The translations under genes and the position numbers were made by a program. A DNA stretch of 64,000 nt from Bacteroides helcogenes P 36-108 (GTDB lineage Bacteria > Bacteroidota > Bacteroidia > Bacteroidales > Bacteroidaceae). The notes under the pieces were generated by a model. The model was not told where the DNA came from. It was given only the letters and a program-made list of their open reading frames with translations, and ran no database searches. The first letter of the stretch is position 1; every line of letters starts with the position of its first letter. The stretch covers positions 3,162,001 through 3,226,000 of the forward strand of contig NC_014933.1 of assembly GCF_000186225.1 (NCBI RefSeq). The letters are read 5' to 3'. Positions 1-8,208 of the stretch are shown in pieces.

Positions 1-45
1 GAAGAAGCAGACATAAAGCTTTTGAGATGCACTTTTTCAATATAA
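1..45 (+). CDS. possible 3' end of an upstream gene (partial)
   Basis: Frame 1 is open from the window edge for 14 codons and ends in TAA at 43-45. A weak hairpin (GGACAAT at 52-58, ATTGTCC at 75-81) follows without a T-run. The piece is too short to identify and may be chance. Confidence 0.22.
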   Translation, partial: EEADIKLLRCTFSI

Positions 46-101
46 AAGACCGGACAATAACCTAAAAACGGGACATTGTCCTACTACCATCAATCTCCAT
101 T

Positions 102-716
102 CTATTCCTCAGCTCCCGAAAGAGTGGGCAAGCAAATCTTATACTTCACAGCCAAGATTCGGGTAATAAATACCGTCACCCCGCCCACAATCTGGCAAAG
201 AAAAGGCTCCAATCCCCAAAGGCTGCACCCCCAATAAGCGGTTCCACCCACCACACACGCCATTGCATAAATCTCCTTTCGGAAAATCAAAGGAATCTCA
301 TTAATAAATACATCACGTATCACACCTCCGGCCGCACCGGTAATGCTACCCATGATAATGGCTACCCAAAACGGATATCCCAGCGCAAGACTCTTGCCCA
401 CACCTACCACTGTAAAGAGTGCCAAACCTATACTGTCGAAAATAAAAAACGTATTGTGCAAATGAATAAGATACTTTCCGAAGAAGATAACCCACAGCAA
501 AGCAAGTCCCGTACAGATCAGATAGATAGGATCAGTCATCCAGCCGGGAGTGACATCCAGTAGCAAATCACGTATCGTACCACCACCAATAGCGGTAACA
601 AACCCTACAACGTATGCTCCGAACCAGTCAAAACGCTTTGCCGAAGCCAAGCGTATGCCACTGATAGCAAAAGCAAATGTACCTATAAAATCGAGTATTT
701 GAACAAATGTTGGCAT
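102..716 (-). CDS. UPF0126 / TRIC-like seven-TM membrane protein
   Basis: This is a 204-residue inner-membrane protein of the UPF0126 (YicG/YadS) family, built from two internally repeated three-helix units. Both repeats carry the family signature G-G-x-I-R-D (GGGTIRD at residues 44-50, GGVIRD at 130-135). Family members are related to trimeric intracellular cation channels, and some have been linked to glycine uptake; the substrate here is not visible in the sequence. Length and hydrophobicity are normal for the family. The gene is divergent from the epimerase-like gene at 798 and shares an intergenic region of about 80 bp with it. It is probably monocistronic. Confidence 0.88.
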   Translation of the reverse strand: MPTFVQILDFIGTFAFAISGIRLASAKRFDWFGAYVVGFVTAIGGGTIRDLLLDVTPGWMTDPIYLICTGLALLWVIFFGKYLIHLHNTFFIFDSIGLALFTVVGVGKSLALGYPFWVAIIMGSITGAAGGVIRDVFINEIPLIFRKEIYAMACVVGGTAYWGCSLWGLEPFLCQIVGGVTVFITRILAVKYKICLPTLSGAEE

Positions 717-766
717 ATCTAAGTTAATTTATCGGCAAAGTAACAAATAATTTCCCTAAGAAAACG

Positions 767-774
767 TATTTTTG
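767..774 (+). promoter_or_regulatory. Bacteroides -7 box upstream of the epimerase-like gene
   Basis: TATTTTTG matches the Bacteroidales -7 consensus TAnnTTTG. It lies 24 bp before the ATG at 798, giving a short leader. Confidence 0.6.
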
Positions 775-797
775 CCTCATCATTTAAAATATTTGAA

Positions 798-1883
798 ATG
801 AAAATTACCATTGTATCGGGTGCACGCCCCAACTTTATGAAAATAGCGCCTATCTGCCGTGCCATCGACGCAGCCAGAGAAGCGGGAAAAGAAATATCCT
901 ATCGCCTGATTTATACAGGGCCTCAAAATGACACCAGTCTGGATGCCTCCCTTTTTTCCGACCTCGTTCTAAGAAAACCAGATGCCTATCTTGGCGTCAG
1001 CGGGCACGACCATTCGCAGGTAGCGGCAGAAATCATGCTCGCTTTCGAAAAAGAGCTGAATGCCCACCCCGCGCAGGTAATACTTGTGGTAGATGACATG
1101 ACGGCAACCATGAGTTGTGCCATCGTTGCCAAGAAACGGGGATTGAAAGTGGCACATGTCATTGCCGGAACCCGTTCTTTCGATATGAACATGCCACGCG
1201 AGGTAAACCGCACTATTGTAGATGCCATTTCCGATTACCTTTTCACTGCCGGCATGGTAGCAAACCGCAATCTTAATCAGGAGGGCATGATACCGGAGTA
1301 TATTCATTACGTAGGAAATATCCTGATAGACACCATCCGATACAACCGCCATCGTCTGATACAACCTTTATGGTTCTCCACCCTTGGTCTGCGTAAAGGC
1401 AACTACCTCCTGCTTACACTCAACCGACATGACTTGCTGGAAAAGAAAGCCGTATTGCACTCTCTTTTACAGACTGTGATTGAGAAAGCCAATGGCATGC
1501 CCGTCATCGCCCCCCTACATCCATACGTAGAGCGTGCCGTCAAGTCATTGGAACTGAATGCTCCCAACCTGCATATTCTGCCACCGCAAAGCTATCTGCA
1601 TTTCGGTTTCCTCATCAATCAGGCCAAAGGCATCGTCACCGACTCCGGCAACATTGCCGAAGAAGCCACTTTCCTCGATGTCCCTTGCATCACCCTCAAC
1701 ACTTATGCCGAACATCCCGAAACCTGGCGTATAGGAACCAACGAACTGGTAGGCGAAAACACTTTTGCCCTCTCCACGTCACTCGACAAGTTACTGAAAG
1801 GTGAATGGAAACATGCCACCCTGCCCGACCGTTGGGATGGACGAACTGCGGAACGGATTGTACAGACGCTTATCAGGGGTTAA
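798..1883 (+). CDS. UDP-N-acetylglucosamine 2-epimerase family protein, divergent active site
   Basis: The 361-residue protein has the GT-B-like fold of non-hydrolysing UDP-GlcNAc 2-epimerases (WecB/MnaA), which interconvert UDP-GlcNAc and UDP-ManNAc for surface polysaccharides. Recognisable landmarks are an N-terminal GARPNFMK, a MPREVNR segment equivalent to WecB PEEANR, and the C-terminal TDSGNIAEEA plus a HPE motif. Compared with remembered E. coli WecB, the glutamate of HVEAGLR is isoleucine (HVIAGTR) and the histidine of GHRRES is absent (LNRHDL), although the Asp of the HGD segment and the Glu of PEEANR remain. This argues for altered or lost epimerase activity. The gene is not in a polysaccharide cluster; the next gene downstream is a DUF5686 protein with its own promoter. 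Confidence 0.8.
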   Translation: MKITIVSGARPNFMKIAPICRAIDAAREAGKEISYRLIYTGPQNDTSLDASLFSDLVLRKPDAYLGVSGHDHSQVAAEIMLAFEKELNAHPAQVILVVDDMTATMSCAIVAKKRGLKVAHVIAGTRSFDMNMPREVNRTIVDAISDYLFTAGMVANRNLNQEGMIPEYIHYVGNILIDTIRYNRHRLIQPLWFSTLGLRKGNYLLLTLNRHDLLEKKAVLHSLLQTVIEKANGMPVIAPLHPYVERAVKSLELNAPNLHILPPQSYLHFGFLINQAKGIVTDSGNIAEEATFLDVPCITLNTYAEHPETWRIGTNELVGENTFALSTSLDKLLKGEWKHATLPDRWDGRTAERIVQTLIRG

Positions 1884-1941
1884 GGATTAAAAGCTAATCC
1901 TTAACCCTTAATCATTAATTCCTAATCATTAATAACTTCTT

Positions 1942-1976
1942 TTTGCTTCTCGATTAACAGTAAATTGTTAACTTTG
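1942..1976 (+). promoter_or_regulatory. promoter of the DUF5686 gene
   Basis: TAACTTTG at 1969-1976 is a consensus -7 box, and a TTTG at 1942-1945 is a possible -33 element, with spacing slightly longer than usual. The start codon is at 2000. Confidence 0.55.
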
Positions 1977-1999
1977 CAGCCTGATTTACATAATAGTAT

Positions 2000-4585
2000 A
2001 TGAAGCAACGACATATTACCCTCATTTTTTTTCTGCTATCTTTGTTTGCCTCCATCGGCACATCTGCACAGATCAAAGGTGTTATTACAGACTCCCTTAC
2101 CCATGAACCGTTGATGTACATCACCGTACAATATGAAGGCAAAGGGGTAGGCGCAATATCCAACGGAAAAGGAGAATACCAGGTCGAAGCACATAAAGGT
2201 TGGGATGTCCTGACCTTTTCAGCCGTAGGCTATATTACCAAAAAAGTAAAATTCGCTCCGGGAACCAAAATCTTGAATGTAAAGATGATGTCGGACGATG
2301 TCATGCTGTCTGAAGTCGTAGTGAAGCCCAAGAAAGAGAAATACTCCCGAAAAAACAATCCAGCCGTAGAGTTCATGAAGAAGGTTATCGATAACAAGAA
2401 GGCCCTGAAGCTGGAAGAAAACGACTATTACCAATACCAGAAGTATGAAAAAATGAAGATGTCCATCAATGATGTCACACCGGATAAGATGGAAAAAGGA
2501 ATCTACAAGAAATTTTCATTCTTCAAAGACCAAGTGGAGGTTTCACCCAAAACCGACAAGATGATCCTTCCTATCTCCATCAAGGAGACAGCATCCAAGA
2601 CCATCTATCGCAAAAGCCCCAAGAGCGAAAAGACAATCATCGAAGGCATGAATTCCACCGGCATCGAAGAGTTCTTCAGTACCGGAGATATGCTGGGAAC
2701 CATCCTGACAGATGTGTTTTCTGAAATTAATATTTACGATGATGATATCCGGCTGCTGCAACGACGCTTTGTCAGCCCCATCGGACGCGGAGCCATCAGT
2801 TTCTATAAATACTACCTGATGGACACCCTGATGGTGGATAAGCAAGAATGCGTGCACCTTACCTTCGTTCCGCAGAATCCACAAGACTTCGGATTTACAG
2901 GACACCTCTATGTTGTGAAAGATTCTACATACGCCGTAAAGAAGTGTACCATGAAATTACCTAAAAAGACAGGAGTTAATTTCGTGGAAAACCTTGACAT
3001 CGTACAGCAGTATGAACAACTTCCCGACAACAACTGGGTGCTGACCGATGACGACATGACCGTTGAACTTGCTTTCGTAAAAGGTATTCAGGGATTGGAA
3101 GTAGAACGCACCACTAAATACACCGACTACAAATTCGATGAAATAGAGCCCCGGCTTTTCCGCCTGAAAGGGAATGTCATCAAGGAAGCTAATATGCTAT
3201 CTAAAAGCGATGAATATTGGGCACAAGTGCGCCAAGTGCCACTCACCAAGAAAGAGAGTACTATGGACGTGTTCATGAACCGCATCGAACAGATACCAGG
3301 CTTCAAATATGTCATCTTCGGAGCAAAAGCCCTGATCGAGAATTTTGTGGAAACAGGCAGCAAGAAACATCCCAGTAAGTTTGACCTCGGACCTATCAAT
3401 ACAATGATTACCAGTAACTACGTAAACGGTACACGCTTCCGCTTAAGCGGCATGACTACCGGCAACCTCGACCCGCATTGGAGTTTCAGCGGCTATGGGG
3501 CATACGGAACGAAAGACAAAAAATGGTTCTACTCCGGTGAAGCAGCCTACTCTTTCAACAAGCGCGAATATGTATTGTGGGAGTTTCCGAAACATTACCT
3601 TGCTTTCAAATATACCTACGATGTGATGTCGCCCATGGACAAGTATCTCGCAACGGACAAAGACAACGTATTTGTGGGCTGGAAGTGGACCACAGTTGAC
3701 CAAATGTCGTACATGCGCGACGCTACCCTGACCTACGAACTGGAAACCAATGCAGGATTCTCCATCCAGGCCATGGCACGCCATCGCAATGACCAGCCTG
3801 CAGGTATCCTGCAATACTGGAAGAACAACGGCAGCGTTCCTGGCACATGGGATGACAAGAACACATTGGTACACGATATTACCACGACCGAATTGGGAGT
3901 AACCCTGCGTTACGCTCCCGGCGAAACTTTCGTCAACACCAAGCAGCGCCGTGTTCCCGTATCACTGGACGCGCCGATATTCAGCCTTTCTCATACAGCA
4001 GGCTTCAAGGGAGTTTTGGGAGGCGAATATAACTTCAATCTAACGGAAGCCAGCATGCGCAAGCGTTTTTGGTTCGGCTCATGGGGTAAAATAGATATCA
4101 CAGCCCGTGCCGGCGCCCAATGGAACACCGTTCCGTTCCCCCTGCTGAACCTGCCCATGGCAAACCTTTCATATATCACGCAGCATAATGAATCCTTCAA
4201 CCTCATCAACAATATGGAGTTCCTGAACGACCGTTATGCCTCACTCGCCCTGACGTATGACATGAATGGCAAATTGTTCAACCGTATTCCCCTTATCAAG
4301 AAGTTAAAATGGCGTGAAACATTCCGCATCCGTGGACTTTGGGGTACATTGACCGACAAGAACAATCCGTACAAGAGCGACAACTCCGATTTGTTCCTTT
4401 TCCCCACACGCAATGGCATACCTACCAGCTACGTGATGGGCAAAACCCCTTATCTTGAAGCAAGTATAGGTATCTATAATATATTCAAATTACTGCATAT
4501 TGAATATGTGCGCCGACTGACCTACACCGACATACCGGGAGTAAAGAAAGACGGCATACGATTTATGATATTAATGATATTTTAA
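2000..4585 (+). CDS. DUF5686 outer-membrane protein with carboxypeptidase-regulatory domain
   Basis: The 861-residue protein begins with a Sec signal peptide (about 1-23, ending SIGTSAQ). A carboxypeptidase-regulatory/CarbopepD-like beta-sandwich follows (about 25-100, ending SEVVVKPKK), then a long DUF5686 region that is probably a beta-barrel in its C-terminal half, rich in alternating aromatic residues and ending in MILMIF. DUF5686 proteins are common, uncharacterised outer-membrane proteins of Bacteroidetes. The stop codon is one base before the GTG start of rarA, so the two genes are co-transcribed. That linkage looks positional rather than functional. Confidence 0.85.
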   Translation: MKQRHITLIFFLLSLFASIGTSAQIKGVITDSLTHEPLMYITVQYEGKGVGAISNGKGEYQVEAHKGWDVLTFSAVGYITKKVKFAPGTKILNVKMMSDDVMLSEVVVKPKKEKYSRKNNPAVEFMKKVIDNKKALKLEENDYYQYQKYEKMKMSINDVTPDKMEKGIYKKFSFFKDQVEVSPKTDKMILPISIKETASKTIYRKSPKSEKTIIEGMNSTGIEEFFSTGDMLGTILTDVFSEINIYDDDIRLLQRRFVSPIGRGAISFYKYYLMDTLMVDKQECVHLTFVPQNPQDFGFTGHLYVVKDSTYAVKKCTMKLPKKTGVNFVENLDIVQQYEQLPDNNWVLTDDDMTVELAFVKGIQGLEVERTTKYTDYKFDEIEPRLFRLKGNVIKEANMLSKSDEYWAQVRQVPLTKKESTMDVFMNRIEQIPGFKYVIFGAKALIENFVETGSKKHPSKFDLGPINTMITSNYVNGTRFRLSGMTTGNLDPHWSFSGYGAYGTKDKKWFYSGEAAYSFNKREYVLWEFPKHYLAFKYTYDVMSPMDKYLATDKDNVFVGWKWTTVDQMSYMRDATLTYELETNAGFSIQAMARHRNDQPAGILQYWKNNGSVPGTWDDKNTLVHDITTTELGVTLRYAPGETFVNTKQRRVPVSLDAPIFSLSHTAGFKGVLGGEYNFNLTEASMRKRFWFGSWGKIDITARAGAQWNTVPFPLLNLPMANLSYITQHNESFNLINNMEFLNDRYASLALTYDMNGKLFNRIPLIKKLKWRETFRIRGLWGTLTDKNNPYKSDNSDLFLFPTRNGIPTSYVMGKTPYLEASIGIYNIFKLLHIEYVRRLTYTDIPGVKKDGIRFMILMIF

Positions 4586-4586
4586 A

Positions 4587-5855
4587 GTGGCTCCATTAGC
4601 AGAAAGGCTTCGGCCCAAGACATTAGAAGAGTACATCGGCCAAAAGCATTTGGTAGGACCGGGTGCTGTGCTGCGCAAGATGATTGATGCAGGACGCATT
4701 TCCTCATTCATTTTGTGGGGGCCTCCCGGAGTTGGAAAAACCACATTGGCACAAATCATAGCCAACAAACTCGACACGCCCTTCTATACACTCAGCGCCG
4801 TAACCAGTGGGGTGAAGGATGTACGCGATGTAATAGAGCGCGCCAAAGGCAACCGCTTCTTTTCACAGGCAAGCCCCATCCTATTCATTGATGAGATTCA
4901 TCGCTTCAGCAAGTCACAGCAAGACTCACTGTTAGGAGCAGTAGAGCAAGGTACGGTGACTCTGATAGGCGCTACGACTGAAAATCCCTCCTTCGAAGTA
5001 ATACGTCCCCTGCTTTCACGCTGCCAGCTCTACGTGCTGAAGTCATTGGAAAAAGACGATCTGCTGGAACTGCTGCAACGGGCCGTCACTACCGACGCCG
5101 TACTGAGAGAAAGAAAAATCGAACTGAAAGAAACCACCGCCATGCTCCGTTTCAGTGGCGGGGACGCGCGGAAGCTCTTAAATATACTCGAACTCGTAGT
5201 AGAGTCTGAAGCAGATGATCCGGTTGTCATTACAGACGAAATGGTAACCGAACGACTTCAGCAGAATCCCCTGGCATACGACAAGGACGGAGAAATGCAC
5301 TATGACATCATCTCTGCTTTTATCAAGTCCATTCGCGGCAGTGATCCGGACGGAGCCATCTACTGGCTGGCACGCATGGTGGAAGGTGGTGAAGATCCTG
5401 CCTTCATAGCCCGCCGCCTTGTAATCTCGGCATCCGAAGACATCGGCCTGGCCAACCCCAATGCACAACTCATTGCCAATGCCTGTTTCGACACTCTCAT
5501 GAAAGTGGGATGGCCCGAAGGACGCATCCCATTGGCGGAAGCCACCATCTACCTTGCCACAAGCCCCAAAAGCAATTCGGCCTACATGGCCATCAACCAG
5601 GCTCTGGAGCTTGTACGCGAAACCGGTAACCTGCCGGTTCCGTTGCATCTGCGCAATGCTCCCACCAAACTAATGAAACAGTTGGGCTACGGAGACAACT
5701 ATAAATACGCCCATGACTATCCCGGTAATTTCGTCAAGCAGCAATTCTTGCCCGACGAACTGAAAAACCGCCGCATCTGGGAACCTCAAGCCAATGCCGC
5801 CGAACAAAAACATAAGGAAAGGATGCAGCAACTGTGGGGAAAAGAAAGATTCTGA
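4587..5855 (+). CDS. rarA: replication-associated recombination protein A (AAA+ ATPase)
   Basis: RarA/MgsA is a clamp-loader-like AAA+ ATPase that acts at stalled replication forks. The 422-residue protein opens with the family signature PLAERLRPKTLEEYIGQ, then shows Walker A GPPGVGKT at 45-52, Walker B FIDEIH near 100, a sensor-type GATTENPSFE, and the C-terminal tetramerisation region. The start is a GTG at 4587: an in-frame TGA at 4575 leaves no ATG upstream, and the GTG gives the expected N-terminus. It lies one base after the DUF5686 stop, suggesting translational coupling. Confidence 0.95.
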   Translation: MAPLAERLRPKTLEEYIGQKHLVGPGAVLRKMIDAGRISSFILWGPPGVGKTTLAQIIANKLDTPFYTLSAVTSGVKDVRDVIERAKGNRFFSQASPILFIDEIHRFSKSQQDSLLGAVEQGTVTLIGATTENPSFEVIRPLLSRCQLYVLKSLEKDDLLELLQRAVTTDAVLRERKIELKETTAMLRFSGGDARKLLNILELVVESEADDPVVITDEMVTERLQQNPLAYDKDGEMHYDIISAFIKSIRGSDPDGAIYWLARMVEGGEDPAFIARRLVISASEDIGLANPNAQLIANACFDTLMKVGWPEGRIPLAEATIYLATSPKSNSAYMAINQALELVRETGNLPVPLHLRNAPTKLMKQLGYGDNYKYAHDYPGNFVKQQFLPDELKNRRIWEPQANAAEQKHKERMQQLWGKERF

Positions 5856-5887
5856 AATCATAGACAACAAATTATAATTTATAAAAC

Positions 5888-6841
5888 ATGAAAATAGTAG
5901 TATTAGACGGCTACGCCGCCAATCCCGGTGACCTTTGCTGGGACGAACTGCAAGCGTTGGGAGAATGTTCCATCTATGACCGCACCTCCCCCGAAGAAAT
6001 ACTGGAGCGCGCAGCAGGTGCAGAAATCCTGCTGACCAACAAGACAGTCCTTACAGCCGAGCACATGGCTGTTCTGCCCGAACTGAAATATATCGGCGTA
6101 CTTGCCACCGGATATAACATCGTTGATACTGCGGCAGCCAAAGAACGCGGCATTGTGGTAACCAATATTCCGGCTTACAGCACAGACTCCGTTGCACAGA
6201 TGGTCTTTGCACACATCCTCAACATCGCCCAGCAAGTGCAACACCACTCCGAAGAAGTGCATAAAGGACGTTGGACGGCCAGCAAAGACTTCTGTTTCCG
6301 AGACACGCCGCTTATCGAACTTCGCGGCAAGAAGCTCGGTATTGTGGGTCTGGGGCACACCGGTTACACCACCGCCCGCATTGCCATCGGCTTCGGAATG
6401 CAAATATGCGCCTTCACTTCAAAGACAAACTTCCAGCTCCCTCCCGAAATCCGAAAGATGGAACTGGACGAACTTTTCCGCGAATGCGACATCATCAGCC
6501 TGCACTGCCCCCTCACCGACTCCACCCGCGAACTGGTGAATGCCGAACGGCTGAAAATGATGAAACCTTCCGCTATCCTTATCAATACCGGACGCGGCCC
6601 GCTTGTCAACGAACAAGACCTCGCCGATGCCCTGAACAACCACATCATCTATGCTGCCGGACTGGATGTGCTTTCTCAAGAACCTCCCCGCGCCGACAAT
6701 CCTCTGCTCACAGCCCAAAACTGCTACATCACCCCGCACATAGCCTGGGCAAGTACCGCGGCCCGCGAGCGTCTGATGCAGATTATGCTGGAAAACATCA
6801 AAGCCTACATAGCAGGAAAGCCGGTAAACGTAGTAAAATAA
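5888..6841 (+). CDS. D-2-hydroxyacid dehydrogenase (glycerate dehydrogenase-like)
   Basis: This is a 317-residue NAD(P)-dependent D-2-hydroxyacid dehydrogenase that interconverts a 2-oxoacid and the D-2-hydroxyacid; hydroxypyruvate/glycerate is the usual annotation for close Bacteroides homologues. The Rossmann motif GLGHTG is at 154-159. The catalytic Arg lies in NTGRGPLV (R236), the Glu at E265 and the His in PHIAW (H284), so the triad is complete. Start ATG 5888 follows rarA by 32 bp, suggesting read-through transcription. Confidence 0.92.
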   Translation: MKIVVLDGYAANPGDLCWDELQALGECSIYDRTSPEEILERAAGAEILLTNKTVLTAEHMAVLPELKYIGVLATGYNIVDTAAAKERGIVVTNIPAYSTDSVAQMVFAHILNIAQQVQHHSEEVHKGRWTASKDFCFRDTPLIELRGKKLGIVGLGHTGYTTARIAIGFGMQICAFTSKTNFQLPPEIRKMELDELFRECDIISLHCPLTDSTRELVNAERLKMMKPSAILINTGRGPLVNEQDLADALNNHIIYAAGLDVLSQEPPRADNPLLTAQNCYITPHIAWASTAARERLMQIMLENIKAYIAGKPVNVVK

Positions 6842-7041
6842 AGCAAGCTGCATTCGGACGTTGCAAACGTATATCCGGGCCGCACAAATATCCGTTCGGG
6901 CATTGCGTTTGTCCGTTCGCGCGCTGCGAACAGAGTTTATGTCCTATAAGTAATAACTTTGCAACCTGTAAGTAGCAACTTTATGCCTTATAGGACAGAC
7001 TTTTACAACAAGTATAAAACATCTTTCCACTGATACCGAAT
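6842..7041 (+). promoter_or_regulatory. intergenic region with promoter and repeats
   Basis: A consensus -7 box TAACTTTG lies at 6954-6961. It is enclosed by a 10-bp inverted repeat, GTCCTATAAG (6941-6950) and CTTATAGGAC (6987-6996), and two similar direct motifs (AAGTAATAACTTT and AAGTAGCAACTTT) lie inside. This could be an operator for the gene at 7042. Confidence 0.45.
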
Positions 7042-8124
7042 ATGGGAAAATCTGCTGTCAAAGGACTATTCTATATCTGCCTGACGGCCGCTACCTTTGT
7101 GCTGGCGTCTGTCACCATCGTTGCCGGGTTTTCGGGAAACGTAGATCCCGCAAACTCTGTCGTCATGCCATTGCTGGGGCTGGCCGTACCGGTACTGTTA
7201 ATCGTCAACCTGATTGTCGCGCTATGCTGGGCACTTGCACGCAAATGCTGGGCTGTGGTTCCACTCGTGGCGATATGCTGCAACTGGACGTATCTGAGCT
7301 CCGTCATCCAACTGAACGGCAGCAAGGAGAAAATCCCCGGCGGCAAGTACCTGAAAATAGCTACCTATAACGTGCAGGACTTTGGCTACGAAGTGACCGG
7401 CTACTCTTGCAAGGAGATAGCCCGCTTCATGGAACGGGAGGGCGTGGATGTGCTTTGCTTCCAAGAATTTGACGACAACGAGGACTTCCCGATGGACAGC
7501 ATCCGCCGAGCATTGTCACATTGGCCTTATGCACTCATCCCCAATGACGATTCCATCCGTGGCGTGCTTCCCATGGCCGTGTTCAGCCGTTATCCCCTGT
7601 CGGGACACCGCTTCATCACTTACCAAGGCAGCGCCAATTGCAGCATGATGTGCGACATCGCTTTGGGAACAGACACCATCCGCCTGCTCAACAACCATTT
7701 GCAGACCACCAGTGTCAGCCAAAAACGCCGCAAGTGGGAACGGGAGATGAAGGCAGACGACACCCGCCGCGAAGTGCATGCTGCAAAAGACGCCGCATAT
7801 ACCCTGCACGAGAACTTCGTGAAACGTACGGAGCAGACCTACATTATCAGCTACTACGCCAAGCACAGTCCCTACCCCGTATTGGTATGCGGTGACTTCA
7901 ACTCACTGCCTTCCTCACACACCTACTATCATCTGCGTGAATTTCTGAAAGACGGTTTCCGCACAGCCGGGCACGGCTACATGCATACATACCGCTACGG
8001 CAAAGGACTGCTGCGCATCGACTACATCTTTCACTCGCCCACGCTGGAAGGCATCGACTACTATTCACCCGATCTGGATCTATGCAGCGACCACAATCCG
8101 GTGATTATGGAAGTGGGATATTGA
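7042..8124 (+). CDS. membrane-anchored endonuclease/exonuclease/phosphatase family protein
   Basis: The 360-residue protein has two or three N-terminal membrane segments (about 7-30, 42-66 and 70-90) followed by an EEP-fold phosphodiesterase domain. Metal-binding and catalytic landmarks are present: TYNVQ (N110), FQE (E142), CGDFNS (D285, N287) and the terminal SDHNP (D350, H351). EEP proteins hydrolyse phosphodiester bonds in nucleic acids, lipids or other substrates; this membrane-anchored class is common in Bacteroidetes and its substrate is unknown. The catalytic domain probably faces the periplasm. Confidence 0.85.
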   Translation: MGKSAVKGLFYICLTAATFVLASVTIVAGFSGNVDPANSVVMPLLGLAVPVLLIVNLIVALCWALARKCWAVVPLVAICCNWTYLSSVIQLNGSKEKIPGGKYLKIATYNVQDFGYEVTGYSCKEIARFMEREGVDVLCFQEFDDNEDFPMDSIRRALSHWPYALIPNDDSIRGVLPMAVFSRYPLSGHRFITYQGSANCSMMCDIALGTDTIRLLNNHLQTTSVSQKRRKWEREMKADDTRREVHAAKDAAYTLHENFVKRTEQTYIISYYAKHSPYPVLVCGDFNSLPSSHTYYHLREFLKDGFRTAGHGYMHTYRYGKGLLRIDYIFHSPTLEGIDYYSPDLDLCSDHNPVIMEVGY

Positions 8125-8144
8125 CAGTGCATCTTTTTATGCAA

Positions 8145-8178
8145 CATGGGCTGTTCCAAAGATTTGGAACAGCCCATG
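8145..8178. terminator. bidirectional terminator hairpin
   Basis: A perfect 16-bp stem (CATGGGCTGTTCCAAA at 8145-8160, complement at 8163-8178) with a 2-nt loop lies between convergent genes ending at 8124 (+) and 8209 (-). Confidence 0.75.
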
Positions 8179-8208
8179 TCTGTATATCGAAAAGTTATTC
8201 TTCCCTAT

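Noticed and set aside
6271..6975. 234-codon plus-strand frame overlapping the dehydrogenase gene
   Set aside because: Its composition is Arg/His/Pro-rich, typical of a shifted frame of a GC-rich gene, and the dehydrogenase motifs are intact in the other frame.
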